Assembly (NCBI RefSeq): GCF_000701485.1
Contig: NZ_JNIZ01000003.1
Coordinates: 186,001 to 250,000, forward strand
Direction: 5' to 3'
Length of the DNA: 64,000 nt
Source of the DNA: Mycoplasmopsis sturni DSM 22021
Lineage (GTDB): Bacteria > Bacillota_I > Bacilli_A > Mycoplasmatales > Metamycoplasmataceae
How positions within the stretch are numbered: the stretch's first letter is position 1; each line of letters starts with the position of its first letter. This document shows positions 32,595 to 42,587 of the stretch, piece after piece. A program made the position numbers and the translations under genes. Under the pieces are notes generated by a model. It was given only the letters and a program-made list of their open reading frames with translations, did not search any database and was not told the origin of the DNA.

Positions 32595-32625
32595 GTGGGA
32601 GATATTTTAATTATCGCTAGACCAC
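32595..32625 (+). promoter_or_regulatory. Candidate ribosomal protein L1 binding site in the rplK leader
   Basis: GTGG-GA-GATA-TTTTAAT-TATC-GCTAGA-CCAC folds into two short stems separated by an asymmetric internal loop. It resembles the L1 site of 23S rRNA (GUGGGAG ... CCAC) and known L1 operator mRNAs. L1 is the second gene of this operon and commonly represses it. Confidence 0.5.
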
Positions 32626-32645
32626 AATATCGAAAGGATACTTTT

Positions 32646-33245
32646 ATGGCAAAAGAAATTCAAAGAATTGCTAAGTTGCAATTCGAAGCTGGAAAAGCTA
32701 AACCAGGTCCTGCTCTTGCCGGAGTTGGTGTTAACATGCCAGAATTTACTAAAGCATTTAACGATGCTACAAGAGATAGAGGAAACGAACCAGTTCCTGT
32801 ACAAATTACTGTTTACAAAGACAAATCATTCGAATTTAAATTATTTACAGCTCCTGCTTCATACAAAATTAAGCAAGCTGCTAAAATTCAAAGTGGTTCA
32901 GCAAAAGCTAAATCACAAATTGTTGCAACAATTACACTTGATGATCTTAAAGCAATCGCTGAATACAAAATGGTTGATTTAAACACTGATGATCTTGAAG
33001 CTGCTATGGCAACAGTTGCTGGAACAGCAAGACAAATGGGTGTTTTAATTGAAGGTTGAGATGATGTGGCAAAAGCTAAAGCAGAAGCAAAAGCTAAAGC
33101 AAAAACCGATGCTCTTGCAAAAGCTAGAGAAGAATCATTAAATGCAGCTGCTGAAGCTCTTGTTGAAACTAAAGGACAAGCAATTGAAGTTGAATCAATT
33201 AAAGAGCAAGAAGTGGCAAGCAGAAGAGAAGAGGAGTCTAAATAA
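32646..33245 (+). CDS. rplK: 50S ribosomal protein L11, extended
   Basis: 199 aa versus about 141 normally. The core ends at GTARQMGVLIEG (about 137); a tail of about 60 residues follows, WDDVAKAKAEAKAKAK and then Glu-rich, probably a charged helix. In the N-terminal domain the sequence reads GKAKPGPALAGVGVN where E. coli has a longer ...NPSPPVGPALGQQGVN, i.e. four residues of the proline loop are missing. L11 forms the GTPase-associated centre stalk base. The start at MAKEIQRI after GAAAGGA is preferred over an upstream in-frame GTG that lies in the leader motif. The stop overlaps rplA by one base. Confidence 0.97.
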
Positions 33246-33940
33246 TGGCTAAGAGAATTTCAAAAAATCTTAAAGCAGCTAGAGAATCATTCGATAGAAC
33301 AGTTGCTTATGAGCTTCAAGAAGCAATTGAACTTGCTAAAAAAACTTCTTACGCTAAATTTGATGCTTCTATTGACCTTGCATTTAACTTAAACCTTGAT
33401 GTTAGAAAAGCTGACCAACAACTTCGTGGAGCTATTTTATTACCATTTGGAACAGGAAAATCAATTCGTGTTTTAGTTGCTACAAACAACCCTGAAAAAG
33501 CTAAGCTTTCAAAAGAAGCTGGTGCAGACATCGTTGTAGATGGACCAGCTCTTGAACAAAAAATTAAAGAAGATGACTTTGACTTTGACGTTATGGTTGC
33601 TGACCCAGCAATGATGCCTTTACTTGGAAAATACGGTAAAAAACTTGGGCCTAAAGGACTTATGCCTAATCCAAAAACCGGAACAGTTACTCCAACTCCT
33701 GAAAAAGCTGTTGAAGAACTTAAAAAAGGTAAAGCAAACTACCGTACAGATAAAGCCGGAATTGTACACTCACTTATTGGTAAATCAAGCATGCCTACTG
33801 AACACTTAGTAGAAAACGCTAAAACACTTATTAGCCTTATTAGAAAACTTAAACCTGCTGCTGTTAAAGGAACATACATGTTAAACTTAACAGTATCAGC
33901 TTCAATGGGACCAAGCGTTAAAATTAAATTAGATAAATAA
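33245..33940 (+). CDS. rplA: 50S ribosomal protein L1
   Basis: 231 aa, usual length. ASIDLAFNLNLDVRKADQQL, GTGKSIRVLV, MPLLGKYGKKLGPKGLMPNP and KGTYMLNLTVSASMGPSVKI are typical. L1 forms the E-site stalk and in many bacteria represses its own operon by binding the rplK leader, where a matching motif is seen here. Starts in the rplK stop (TAATG). Confidence 0.98.
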   Translation: MAKRISKNLKAARESFDRTVAYELQEAIELAKKTSYAKFDASIDLAFNLNLDVRKADQQLRGAILLPFGTGKSIRVLVATNNPEKAKLSKEAGADIVVDGPALEQKIKEDDFDFDVMVADPAMMPLLGKYGKKLGPKGLMPNPKTGTVTPTPEKAVEELKKGKANYRTDKAGIVHSLIGKSSMPTEHLVENAKTLISLIRKLKPAAVKGTYMLNLTVSASMGPSVKIKLDK

Positions 33941-33947
33941 TTAATCT

Positions 33948-33974
33948 CAAGCAACACCTGTTGCTTGTTTTTTA
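33948..33974 (+). terminator. Intrinsic terminator of rplKA
   Basis: CAAGCAAC-ACCT-GTTGCTTG then a T-run. Confidence 0.88.
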
Positions 33975-33990
33975 TTTAATTAAGGATTTA

Positions 33991-34016
33991 AAAAAGCACC
34001 AATTAAGGTGCTTTTT
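33991..34016 (-). terminator. Terminator of the fru operon (bidirectional shape)
   Basis: AAAAAGCACC-AATTAA-GGTGCTTTTT; symmetric T-runs serve both strands; 4 bp beyond the fruK stop. Confidence 0.8.
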
Positions 34017-34019
34017 ACT

Positions 34020-34934
34020 TTATATTAATTGAGTAATTTTAATTTTGTCTGCGTATTTTTCTAGGTCGCTTTTATCTCCTAGTCACATATTTGATGAAGT
34101 ACCAATTGACATTGAAGTGGCTTGTCTAAGAGCAGCTTTTACATCGTTAGATTGTTGATATAGTGCCACAAATGAACTCAAAAGTGTATCACCTGCTCCA
34201 ACTGTTGAAACAATTGAATCGATTTTTTGTAATTCAATTTTATATAACTCACCTTTGTTAGTATATAAATATGAACCTTTTGCACCATTTGAAACCATAA
34301 CATTGGTTGCTCCAAGAGAATGTAAATTTTTCATTCCTTCAATAATTTGTTTTTCTGATGTGATTGTTTGGTTCAACATTCTACCTAATTCATCGACATT
34401 AGGCTTAATAATTAGAGGCTGATAAGAAAGGATTTTAGCAGGATTATCAATATCAACATCTAAAACAAAAGGGACGTTCTTAGCTTTTAATGCAGATAAA
34501 ATTGAATGTAAATATTCTTTATCAGAAATCCCCATAATAAAGACTAAGTCCTTATGTGTAAACCTTTTAATGTAATCTAAAAACACATTGAAAGTTTTTT
34601 GATTAATTTGGGTACGAGGACCATTAATTTCAAAACTTTGTTGATTATTAAAGTATTTAATATTTACTCTGGTAGTAGCTTCAACTTCAAAGTTTTTTAA
34701 GTCAATTGATTCGTTTTCTGATAATTTAGTAAATAAAGCTTGGGTATCACCACCTAAAAAAGTAATTGCTTGATTATTAAAACCAAGACGCTTTAAAATT
34801 ACTGAAGCATTAATCCCTTTACCACCACAAAATAAATCAAAATTTTGAATTCGATTTAACCCTTGAGGATTAAAATCAGTATCTGTTTTGATAACGTAAT
34901 CTATTGATGGTGAAAAAGTAATTGTGTAGATCAT
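34020..34934 (-). CDS. fruK: 1-phosphofructokinase
   Basis: 304 aa PfkB-family sugar kinase. DLFCGGKGINASVILKRLG (sugar/substrate site) at about 33-51 and the C-terminal catalytic TVGAGDTLLSSFVA (GAGD with the Asp base). Phosphorylates fructose-1-phosphate, the product of the adjacent PTS, to fructose-1,6-bisphosphate. It starts 4 bp after fruA without a clear ribosome site, implying coupling. Tagatose-6-phosphate kinase is an alternative, made less likely by the neighbours. Confidence 0.93.
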
Positions 34935-34938
34935 AAAA

Positions 34939-37092
34939 TTATGAAAATAGTTTTAGCTTCATTTTGTTTATGATGTTAAGGTTTTTAATGCTTTTGATTG
35001 AATTTGAACTAATTGTTTTTTTTCTAAAAACAAAAGTTCTTTTTGCTTTTTTGCTTTCTTCGTTTAAATTTGTTTGATTATTTGATTTTTTGTTAAATCA
35101 TTTTGTTAAGAATCAAATAGCAAGCATTGATGCTACAGCACCAGCAATAATAGAAACAAGGTAAAGAGCAATACCAACACCTATTTTAGCTCCTTGTGAA
35201 GCAGTATCGGATAATAATGAAGTTTCTACTAAAGCAAATACGAAGATTCCACCGTGTGGAGCGTTTAATTTAATTTGGAAGATTCCAACTAAAATTCCGG
35301 CAATAGCTCCTCCAATTAAGTTAGCAGGAACCATTACTTTAGGTCTTTCAGCTGTGTAAGGAATTGCTCCTTCAGAAATAAATGAAAGACCCATAATATA
35401 GTTGGTGTAGGCACCTTGTCTTTCTTCTTTGGTGTAAAGTTTTTTAAAGAATGTTGCTGCTAAAGCAACCCCAAGAGGTGGAACCATTCCTGATGCCATA
35501 ACTGCAGCCATAGCCACTGTTCCGTTTCCGCCTGCAGCTGATAATGTTGCAGTTCCAAAAACATAAGCAGCCTTGTTAATTGGTCCACCAAGGTCAAGAG
35601 CCATCATAATTCCAAGTACTAATCCAAGAAGAGGAAGTAAAGCAGGGTATTTAGCAATAACTTCTAATAATTTAGTAAATCCATAATTTAGGTAAATAAA
35701 TGGAATGTTTAATACTCAGAATGCAGCAACAATAATTAATGTTCCAAATAAAGGAACAAAAAGAATGTTTTTTATTCCATTAAGTGATTGTGGTAATTTC
35801 GCAAAAACATATTTAAGTAAGAAAATTAAGACAACAGCGGTAAATATAGCACCACCAATTGCTCCGAAAAATCCAGATGAAACATTTGAAGGTTCAAATC
35901 ATCCAACTGTACCAGTTTCGGGGTTTAAACTCATAATAAACTTACCTGAGGCCATCATACCAGTTAAGAAACCTGGCAGAAGCCCAAATTTACCTACAAG
36001 TCCATAAGCCATGTAAGCAGCAAGAATAGGTACCATTAATCCAAAACTAATACCACCAATTCTATTGAATCATAATGAGGCGTTATTTCCTGAACCATAG
36101 TTAGCATTCCCGGCATTATTAATGTCAATTAAGAATCCTAAAGCAATCATAATACCACCAAAAATAACGAATGGAAGCATATATGAAACCCCGTTCATAA
36201 GTCCTTTGTAAATTCTTCCACCGAAGTTTTTGAATGACACCATTTCAGCAGCATCTTGGGTATTTCCAGATGCTCCAGAAAGTTTGTTTCCGGCCATTGT
36301 TTTACCTTTGTTATCTAGAATGTTTTGGATTTCTTTTTCGGCATCTTTAATAACATTTTTAGTTCCCATCTCAAGAACATTTTCTTTACCACTAAAACGT
36401 GAAAGATCTACAACTTTATCAACAGCAATGATTACCCCTTTTGCATTGTTGATCTCTTCTTGTGTTAAGACGTTTTTAGGTCCTTCTGTTCCTTGGGTTT
36501 CAACTTTGATTTTAATACCCATTTTTTGAGCGGCTTTTTGTAGTTTTTCAGCAGCCATAAAAGTGTGTGCAATTCCGGTAGGACAAGCAGTAATTGCAAC
36601 CACATCATATCCTCTTGGAGTTGTTTCTTCTGTTGTTTGGGTTTCTTCTTCGCTAAGTAGTTTAATAAGTTCTTCGTATGATTGAACTTCTTTTAATTTA
36701 TTAACAAAATCTTCGTCAATAAATTTTCTTGATAAGTTAGCAATAACTTCAAGGTGTGAGTTTGCACCAGATTTTTCATCTAAAGCAATAAAGAAAACAA
36801 CTTCAACATCTTGATTGTCAAGAGAATTTCAATCAATTGGTTTTACTTGTGCAAATAAAATTACTGGTTTATTCATCACATTGTTTCTAATGTGAGGAAT
36901 AGCAATTTGATTTCCAATTCCGGTTGAAAACTCTCCCTCACGCTTAAGTGCTAATTCAAGCACTGTTGCAGCGTCTTTAGCGTACCCTTTGTTTTTTAGG
37001 GTTTGCGCAAAGAAATCAAGAGCTTCAGTTTTACTTGCAAAACTTTGATCTTTAAGGAAAAGATCTTTTTGAAGTAAATCTTTAATCTCCAT
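34939..37092 (-). CDS. fruA: PTS fructose transporter subunit IIABC
   Basis: 717 aa. EIIA domain (1-150) with the phosphorylated His in AIPHIRNN (about residue 67), EIIB (about 164-265) with Cys in [14 protein letters not shown] (about 170), and EIIC with about nine TM segments (from 315). [18 protein letters not shown] and [15 protein letters not shown] are typical fructose EIIC loops. It imports and phosphorylates fructose at C1. The C-terminus carries a basic tail of about 50 residues. Its start overlaps fruR by 11 bp. HPr and EI are not in the window. Confidence 0.95.
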
Positions 37093-37846
37093 ATTTTTCT
37101 CCTTTATTTGAATTGATTAATATAAATGAATTATTTTCGACATCGATTTGGTTAATATCTGAAACAACAACCACCGTTTTGTTTTTTGGAGTAAAATCAT
37201 AAAATGATCCATGATTAAACTTAGTGGAATCAGCTAGAACAACTACTAAATCACTACGGTCACAAATTATTTTTTTAGCAACACCTTCGCGTCGCTCAGG
37301 AGTAGTGAATTTTCCTTCGGGCGTGATTCCATTGACTCCCATAAAAGCAATTGGAAAGTTAATTTTTGATACAAAATCTAAATCGAAGTCAACAATTGAT
37401 AAGGTTTCATTTTTGATTGCCCCACCCATGATATTGATTTTTTTAAAACCTTTAGAAGCGGCTGCATTTGCGCTAAGAACAGAATTGGTGTAGATTGTAA
37501 TATCTTTATCTAAGTAATCTAGCAAAAAATAACAACTAGAACCTGCATCTAAATAAATAACTTTATATTCACCAATTAATTTAGCAGCAACTTTTGCAAT
37601 TTGGTGTTTAACACTAACGTTTATATTAAGGTTTTCGTTAACGTCATGGTCAATATTATAATCATCGGCTTGACAATAAACGATTTCCCCATATGTTCGT
37701 TCGATAATATGTTTTTGTTCAAGTTTTACATAATATCTTCTTGCCGTTGACGAAGGCAAGTTAAGGGCTTCCTCGATTTCTTTAGGTTTTGCCACCTTTT
37801 TTTCTTTTAAAAATTGAATAATTTTTTGCTCAATAAGTAGCGACAT
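37082..37846 (-). CDS. fruR: DeoR-family regulator of the fructose operon
   Basis: 254 aa. N-terminal helix-turn-helix (KKVAKPKEIEEALNLPSSTARRYYVKLEQK, about 14-45, quoted in part) and the DeoR sensor domain: DAGSSCYFLLDYL, TNSVLSANAAA, GGAIKNETLS, ADSTKFNHGSF. Family members respond to sugar phosphates, here presumably fructose-1-phosphate. First gene of fruR-fruA-fruK; an inverted repeat at its promoter may be its operator, implying autoregulation. Confidence 0.92.
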   Translation of the reverse strand: MSLLIEQKIIQFLKEKKVAKPKEIEEALNLPSSTARRYYVKLEQKHIIERTYGEIVYCQADDYNIDHDVNENLNINVSVKHQIAKVAAKLIGEYKVIYLDAGSSCYFLLDYLDKDITIYTNSVLSANAAASKGFKKINIMGGAIKNETLSIVDFDLDFVSKINFPIAFMGVNGITPEGKFTTPERREGVAKKIICDRSDLVVVLADSTKFNHGSFYDFTPKNKTVVVVSDINQIDVENNSFILINSNKGEKYGD

Positions 37847-37864
37847 AATGAATACCTCTCTTTA

Positions 37865-37893
37865 ATTATAATATAAAAACCAATAAAAGTGAA
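37865..37893 (-). promoter_or_regulatory. Promoter of fruR-fruA-fruK
   Basis: On the minus strand TTCACT (-35), 17-bp spacer, TATAAT (-10) 19 bp before the ATG. Confidence 0.6.
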
Positions 37894-37907
37894 GAATTTT
37901 GGTTTTT
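37875..37907. promoter_or_regulatory. Inverted repeat over the fru promoter, candidate FruR operator
   Basis: Arms AAAAACCAA (37875-37883) and TTGGTTTTT (37899-37907) separated by 15 bp; they flank and cover the -35 region. Confidence 0.4.
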
Positions 37908-37934
37908 TTTGAATTATTTTGAATAATATAAAGA

Positions 37935-37962
37935 AAAATTAACCCTTATAATGGTTAATTTT
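37935..37962 (-). terminator. Intrinsic terminator of smc operon
   Basis: AAAATTAACC / GGTTAATTTT, 10-bp arms, T-run on the minus strand; abuts the smc stop. Confidence 0.75.
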
Positions 37963-40915
37963 AGTTTTTAGATTCAGTTTCAGCGTTTTTGTCTAAAAAT
38001 TTTACTGCTTCATTAAGCGCAATAGAGAAGAAGCTAGTAACTCCTCGATTTTGCATCGTTGCCCCAAAAAGATGATCTACTCTTTCCATAGTTCCATGGC
38101 GGTGCGTAATTACAATGAATTGTGTTTGGTGTTTTAATTCTTGTAAATAGTTAGCATAACGGACTACATTAGCTTCATCTAAAGCTGCTTCAACCTCATC
38201 TAGGATACAAAGCGGTAAAGGTCTTGCTTTTAAAATAGCAAACAATAGAGAAATTGCTATCAATGATTTTTCTCCACCTGAGAAGAGTTTTAAGTTTTTA
38301 ACAGCCTTTCCGGGTGGTTGAGCATAAATAGAAATACCTGATTCTAAAATATTGTTGGGATCTACAAATTTGACTTCGGCCTTTCCGCCACCAAACATCG
38401 AACGAAAAACATTATCAAATTCTAAATTAACGTCATTAACAATATTAGTTAAACGGATAACAATCTTTTTATCTAATTCTTTGATTCCTTCTAATAAAGT
38501 GTTTTTAGCTTCTTCAATTTGAGCTTTATTAAGAGAAAGATTACTATATCTGCCTTCAACTTCTTCAAGTTGAGCAATTGATTCAAGGTTAACATTGCCT
38601 AACTCATCTATTTCTCTTCTAAGGTCAGAAATTACTTCTTTGGCTTTTTGAACGGGTAGATTTAAAGTGTAATTTTCAAGGGCATTCTCCAATGTCATTT
38701 GATAAAATACACTCAATCTTTGGTTATAGCTTTCTAGTGAGCTTTTAGTTTTTTCAAATTCTGCTGTTTTAGCACTATAAGATTCAATAAGTTGAACATA
38801 TAGTTGGTTTCTTTGGCTTTCTAATTCATCAATTTGCGCTATTTGGGTATCTAGTTGATTTTTTAGTTCAATCTTTTCACTAAGTTTAAAAGAAATCTCA
38901 TTGAGTTCATTTGTTAATTCGTTAATTCTTTGTAAAGTAGTACTTAGATTTTTAATTGATTGTTCAATTACGTTTTCACCTAGTGAAGTAATTTTTATTT
39001 TAGTGGTTTGCAATTGTTTCTTAGCCGTATCTAGTTGAATTGTTTTTGAGACAAGTTCATTATCTATGGTTCTTGAGAGATTAAATAAATATGTGTTTTT
39101 GTCTCTTAATTCTTCTATTTCTTCTTGAGTTTTAGTTAAAATAGCAATTAAACCAGGAAGTTTCTGTTTGTGTTCTTTGATTTTGTCTTCAAGACCTAAT
39201 AAATCATCAAAATCCTGTTTAGTACCTCCAACCATAACTCCGCCAACACGGATTAAGTCTCCATCTAAAGTACTAATTAAATATTTTCTTTCGGTAAGCT
39301 TTGCTAATTTATTGGCTTCCTCAATATTTTTGGCAACAATTAAATTCCCTAGGAGAAAATGAGCTAATTTAGAAAATCGCGGCTCAACTTTAACCAGCTC
39401 ACTTCCTATGCCAATAAAACCAATTTGATTTCTTAAGACTAATAAATAATCATCACGAATAAATTTTTCCTTAATAACATTTAAGGGGATAAAGGTTGCT
39501 CTCCCGCCGTTGTTATTTTTTAAGAAGTTAATTGCTTTGGTGGCAACTTCAGGATTTTCCACAACAATGTTTTGTAAACTAGATGATAAAGCCGATTCAA
39601 TAGCTGGAGCATATTTTGATTCCACTTTGATTAACTCAGAAACAAGACCGTAAAGACCTTTGAAATTATTTTTATAATTTAAAATCGTTTTTGGCCCACG
39701 TTGTAAATTTGTTCTTCTTTCAAATTTTTGGGTTAAAATTTTTAATTCAGTTTCGATTTCTTGTTTAAGTTTCTGATTTTTTTCAAAATTAGTTTTGAGA
39801 GTATTTATTTGATTTTTTGTTTGATCTCATTGATTTTTATTTTCTTCTTTACGTTGGTTAATTTGAAGAAGTGAGTGTTCTAGTTGTTGAATAATCTGAG
39901 TCAGTTCAGCATAGCTTGATTGTAATGCTTCTTTTTGTTCTTTGATGTTTGCTTGATATTGTCCAGAAGCAATTAAATCACGTTGAGATGTTTCTTGAGC
40001 GTGAACTACTCTAAGATCATTAATGTCTCTTTCAAGTTGGTTTTTTTGAGTAGATAATTGAGCAATTGTTTTGGTCAACTCTGCTTGTTGTTGGCGTGTT
40101 TGAATCAATTTAGTTTTAAGTTTTTTTAAATCATTTTGATATTTTTCTTTTGTTTCTTCTACTCCATCTAATTGTGTTGATAAGTCACTATATTTTGTTT
40201 CTAATTCTTGGATTTGATTAGCTAAAAACGCAATTTCTATTTCCTTTAATTGAGCTGATTTATCACGGTAAATTAAAGCTTTTTCGGCTTGCTTACGTAA
40301 TGGTGTTAGTTGGTTTTCGAGTTCTTTTAAAACAGTATTGATATTTCTTAGTGAATCATCAGTACGATCTAATTTTCTTAGTGATTCAATTTTTCTTGAC
40401 TTATACTTAGAAATACCAGCAGCTTCCTCGAAGATTTCTCTTCTTTTTTCATCAGTTGATTGAGCAATATCTGAAACAGTTCCTTGTGAAATAATTGCAA
40501 GAGAACTTTTTCCAATTCCGCTAGCCATAGCAATTGCTAAGATATCTTTTTTAAGAGCTTCTTTGCCGTTAATTAGGTATTTATTCGATGATTTGCCACG
40601 TTCTAATATTCTTGTAATTGAAAGTGTATCGCCTTCATATGAAGTGATTCCAGGTGTATTTTCAAAAGTTAAAGTAACAATGGCTTTATCAAGAGGTTTT
40701 GCAGTTTTAGAACCTGAAAAAATAACATCTTTCATTTCATCACCACGGAGTTCTCTAGCTGATTGCTCTCCGAGAACTCATTTAATGGCGTCATTAATAT
40801 TACTCTTACCTGAACCGTTTGGTCCAATAATTCCTACTACTCCACCGTCAAAGCGGAGCATTACAGGATCTGCAAACGATTTAAAACCGTGTGCTTCAAT
40901 TTTAATAAGTTTCAT
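37961..40915 (-). CDS. smc: Chromosome segregation ATPase SMC
   Basis: 984 aa. Walker A GPNGSGKSN near residue 32; long coiled coils (about 170-420 and 600-810) around a hinge near 430-570 (GGRATFIPL, GGVMVGG); signature LFSGGEKSLIAISLL and Walker B PLCILDEVEAALDEAN near the C-terminus. Slightly shorter than the common 1150-1190 aa because the coils are shorter. It compacts and segregates the chromosome with ScpA/B, which are not in the window. It starts 2 bp after the rnc stop. Confidence 0.97.
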
Positions 40916-40917
40916 AG

Positions 40918-41610
40918 TTATCCCTTAATATTTAATTTACTTAGAGCTTCTAAAGCAGCGGCTTGTTCAGCTTCTTTTTTAGAATTACCAAGCCCAACTC
41001 CATAAATATGATTCTCGTGCTTAGCTTTAGCTGTAAATGTGCGATCCTCATTTTGAGTTATCTCGTAAACAACACTATCTTTAGATATGCTTTGGAAGTG
41101 TTCTTGTAGTTCTGTTTTTGAGTCTTTGTTTGTTTGAGAATGAACTTCATCAATAATTGGGAAGATATAGTATTTAACAAAACGATAAGCTTCGGCGAGT
41201 CCTAAATCTAAATAAATAGCACCAAGCATAGATTCAAAAATATCAGCTTTAACTTTCGGAGATTTACGGACATCAATTGATGTTTGTTTAATTCCTGTTT
41301 TTAATATTTGAACTAAACCAATTTTTTCTGATACTTCACCAAGTGTTTCGGTTCTAACAGCTGTTGAACGAACTCTAGTAAGCATCCCTTGATCAAGATC
41401 AGGGTATTTTTTGATTAAGTAATCACCAGAAAGGAATTGAAGAATTGAATCTCCTAAATATTCTAGTCTTTGGTAGTCACTAAAATCTTTATGTAAAGCA
41501 GTGTAAGAAGCATGAGTGATTGCTTGAATGTAGAGACTTTTGTTTTTGGGAATAATTTTATTATTTGCTCAAAATTCTTGTAAGGACGCAGCCTTTTTGA
41601 AATTAGTCAT
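40918..41610 (-). CDS. rnc: Ribonuclease III
   Basis: 230 aa. The catalytic signature is YQRLEYLGDSILQFLSGDYL (about 41-60); the second acidic site is in KADIFESMLGAIYLD, and a dsRNA-binding domain fills the last 70 residues (KTELQEHFQ, GLGNSKKEAEQAAALEAL). Cuts double-stranded RNA, including rRNA precursors. The ATG overlaps the plsX stop region by 8 bp. plsX-rnc-smc order is conserved in Firmicutes. Confidence 0.97.
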
Positions 41611-42586
41611 TATTTGCCTTTTGTAATTTTGCAAGTAAATCAAGATTCATCGCTTCTTTTAGTTGATTTAAAGCGGCTAAGTAGCTTTTCTTGTCGCTTG
41701 AACCATGACATTTTAAAGCTAAGGCATTAATACCCATAACTCATGCTGAACCAACATTACGATAATCGAGTTGTTTCATAATATTTTTAAAAGCGCCTTT
41801 TAAAAGAAGTCCACCAAATTTGTATTTTAAGGATGTTTTAATTTGGGCTTTTAAAGCATCAACAAAAGTGAAAATAGCACCTTCATAGCTTTTTAAAACT
41901 AAATTTCCGCCGTACCCATCAATTACGCCCACGTCAAAATATCCTCTAAATAAATCTCTAGTTTCATTAAATCCTAAATAATTAATATTTTTGTTTTCAA
42001 TAAGAATTTTGTGCGCTTCTTTTGTTTCTTCAAGCCCTTTATAATCTTCGGTCCCAATATTTAAGAGTGTAACTTTAGGGTTGCTTTTTTTCAACATAAC
42101 TTTTGCAAAAATAACACCCAATTTAGCTCATTCTACAAGTCATTCACTTTTGACTTCTAGGTTAGCACCTACGTCAAAAAAGACAAATTTTTCGCCATTA
42201 GTTGCATTAGCAACGGGCATAAAGAATGGTCTAGACACACCGGCAATTCTTTTGCATTTTAAAGTTAAAGTAGCTACATAACTACCACTATCACCGCTAG
42301 AAAGAATACTTTGAGCCACTCCTGAGTTTACCATGTCAATAGCTTGATTCATTGAAGTTGATTCTCTTAGCGTCTTTTTAAAGTTTTTAGGGTCGCTTGG
42401 TACATTTTTATTTAAGAAAAACTCAATATTACTAGGAGTTTTTTGTTGAAAATCTTCGGTAAAGTCTCCAATTAAATTAATTTTAATGTCTTTATTTTTA
42501 GAAGCAAATTCAAAAGCGGCATCAATTGCGGCTCTTGAGCCATTATCGTTTCCGTTGATATCAAAAGCAATTGTGTGTTTAATCAT
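41603..42586 (-). CDS. plsX: Phosphate acyltransferase PlsX
   Basis: 327 aa. FDINGNDNGSRAAIDAA matches the N-terminal AvDaMGGD-like region in degenerate form; GDSGSYVATLTLKCKRIAGVSRP and VFFDVGANLEVKSEWLVEWAKLG (quoted in part: FFDVGANLEVK) match the catalytic core; NIGTEDYKG fits. It produces acyl-phosphate, used by PlsY (51469-52146) to start phospholipid synthesis. fakA precedes it, so fatty acids from the host are likely activated in this pathway. Confidence 0.94.
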
Positions 42587-42587
42587 T

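Noticed and set aside
32595-32645. In-frame upstream GTG that would lengthen L11 by 17 residues
   Set aside because: The extra residues do not resemble L11, the GAAAGGA ribosome site serves the ATG at 32646, and the sequence forms the candidate L1-binding RNA.
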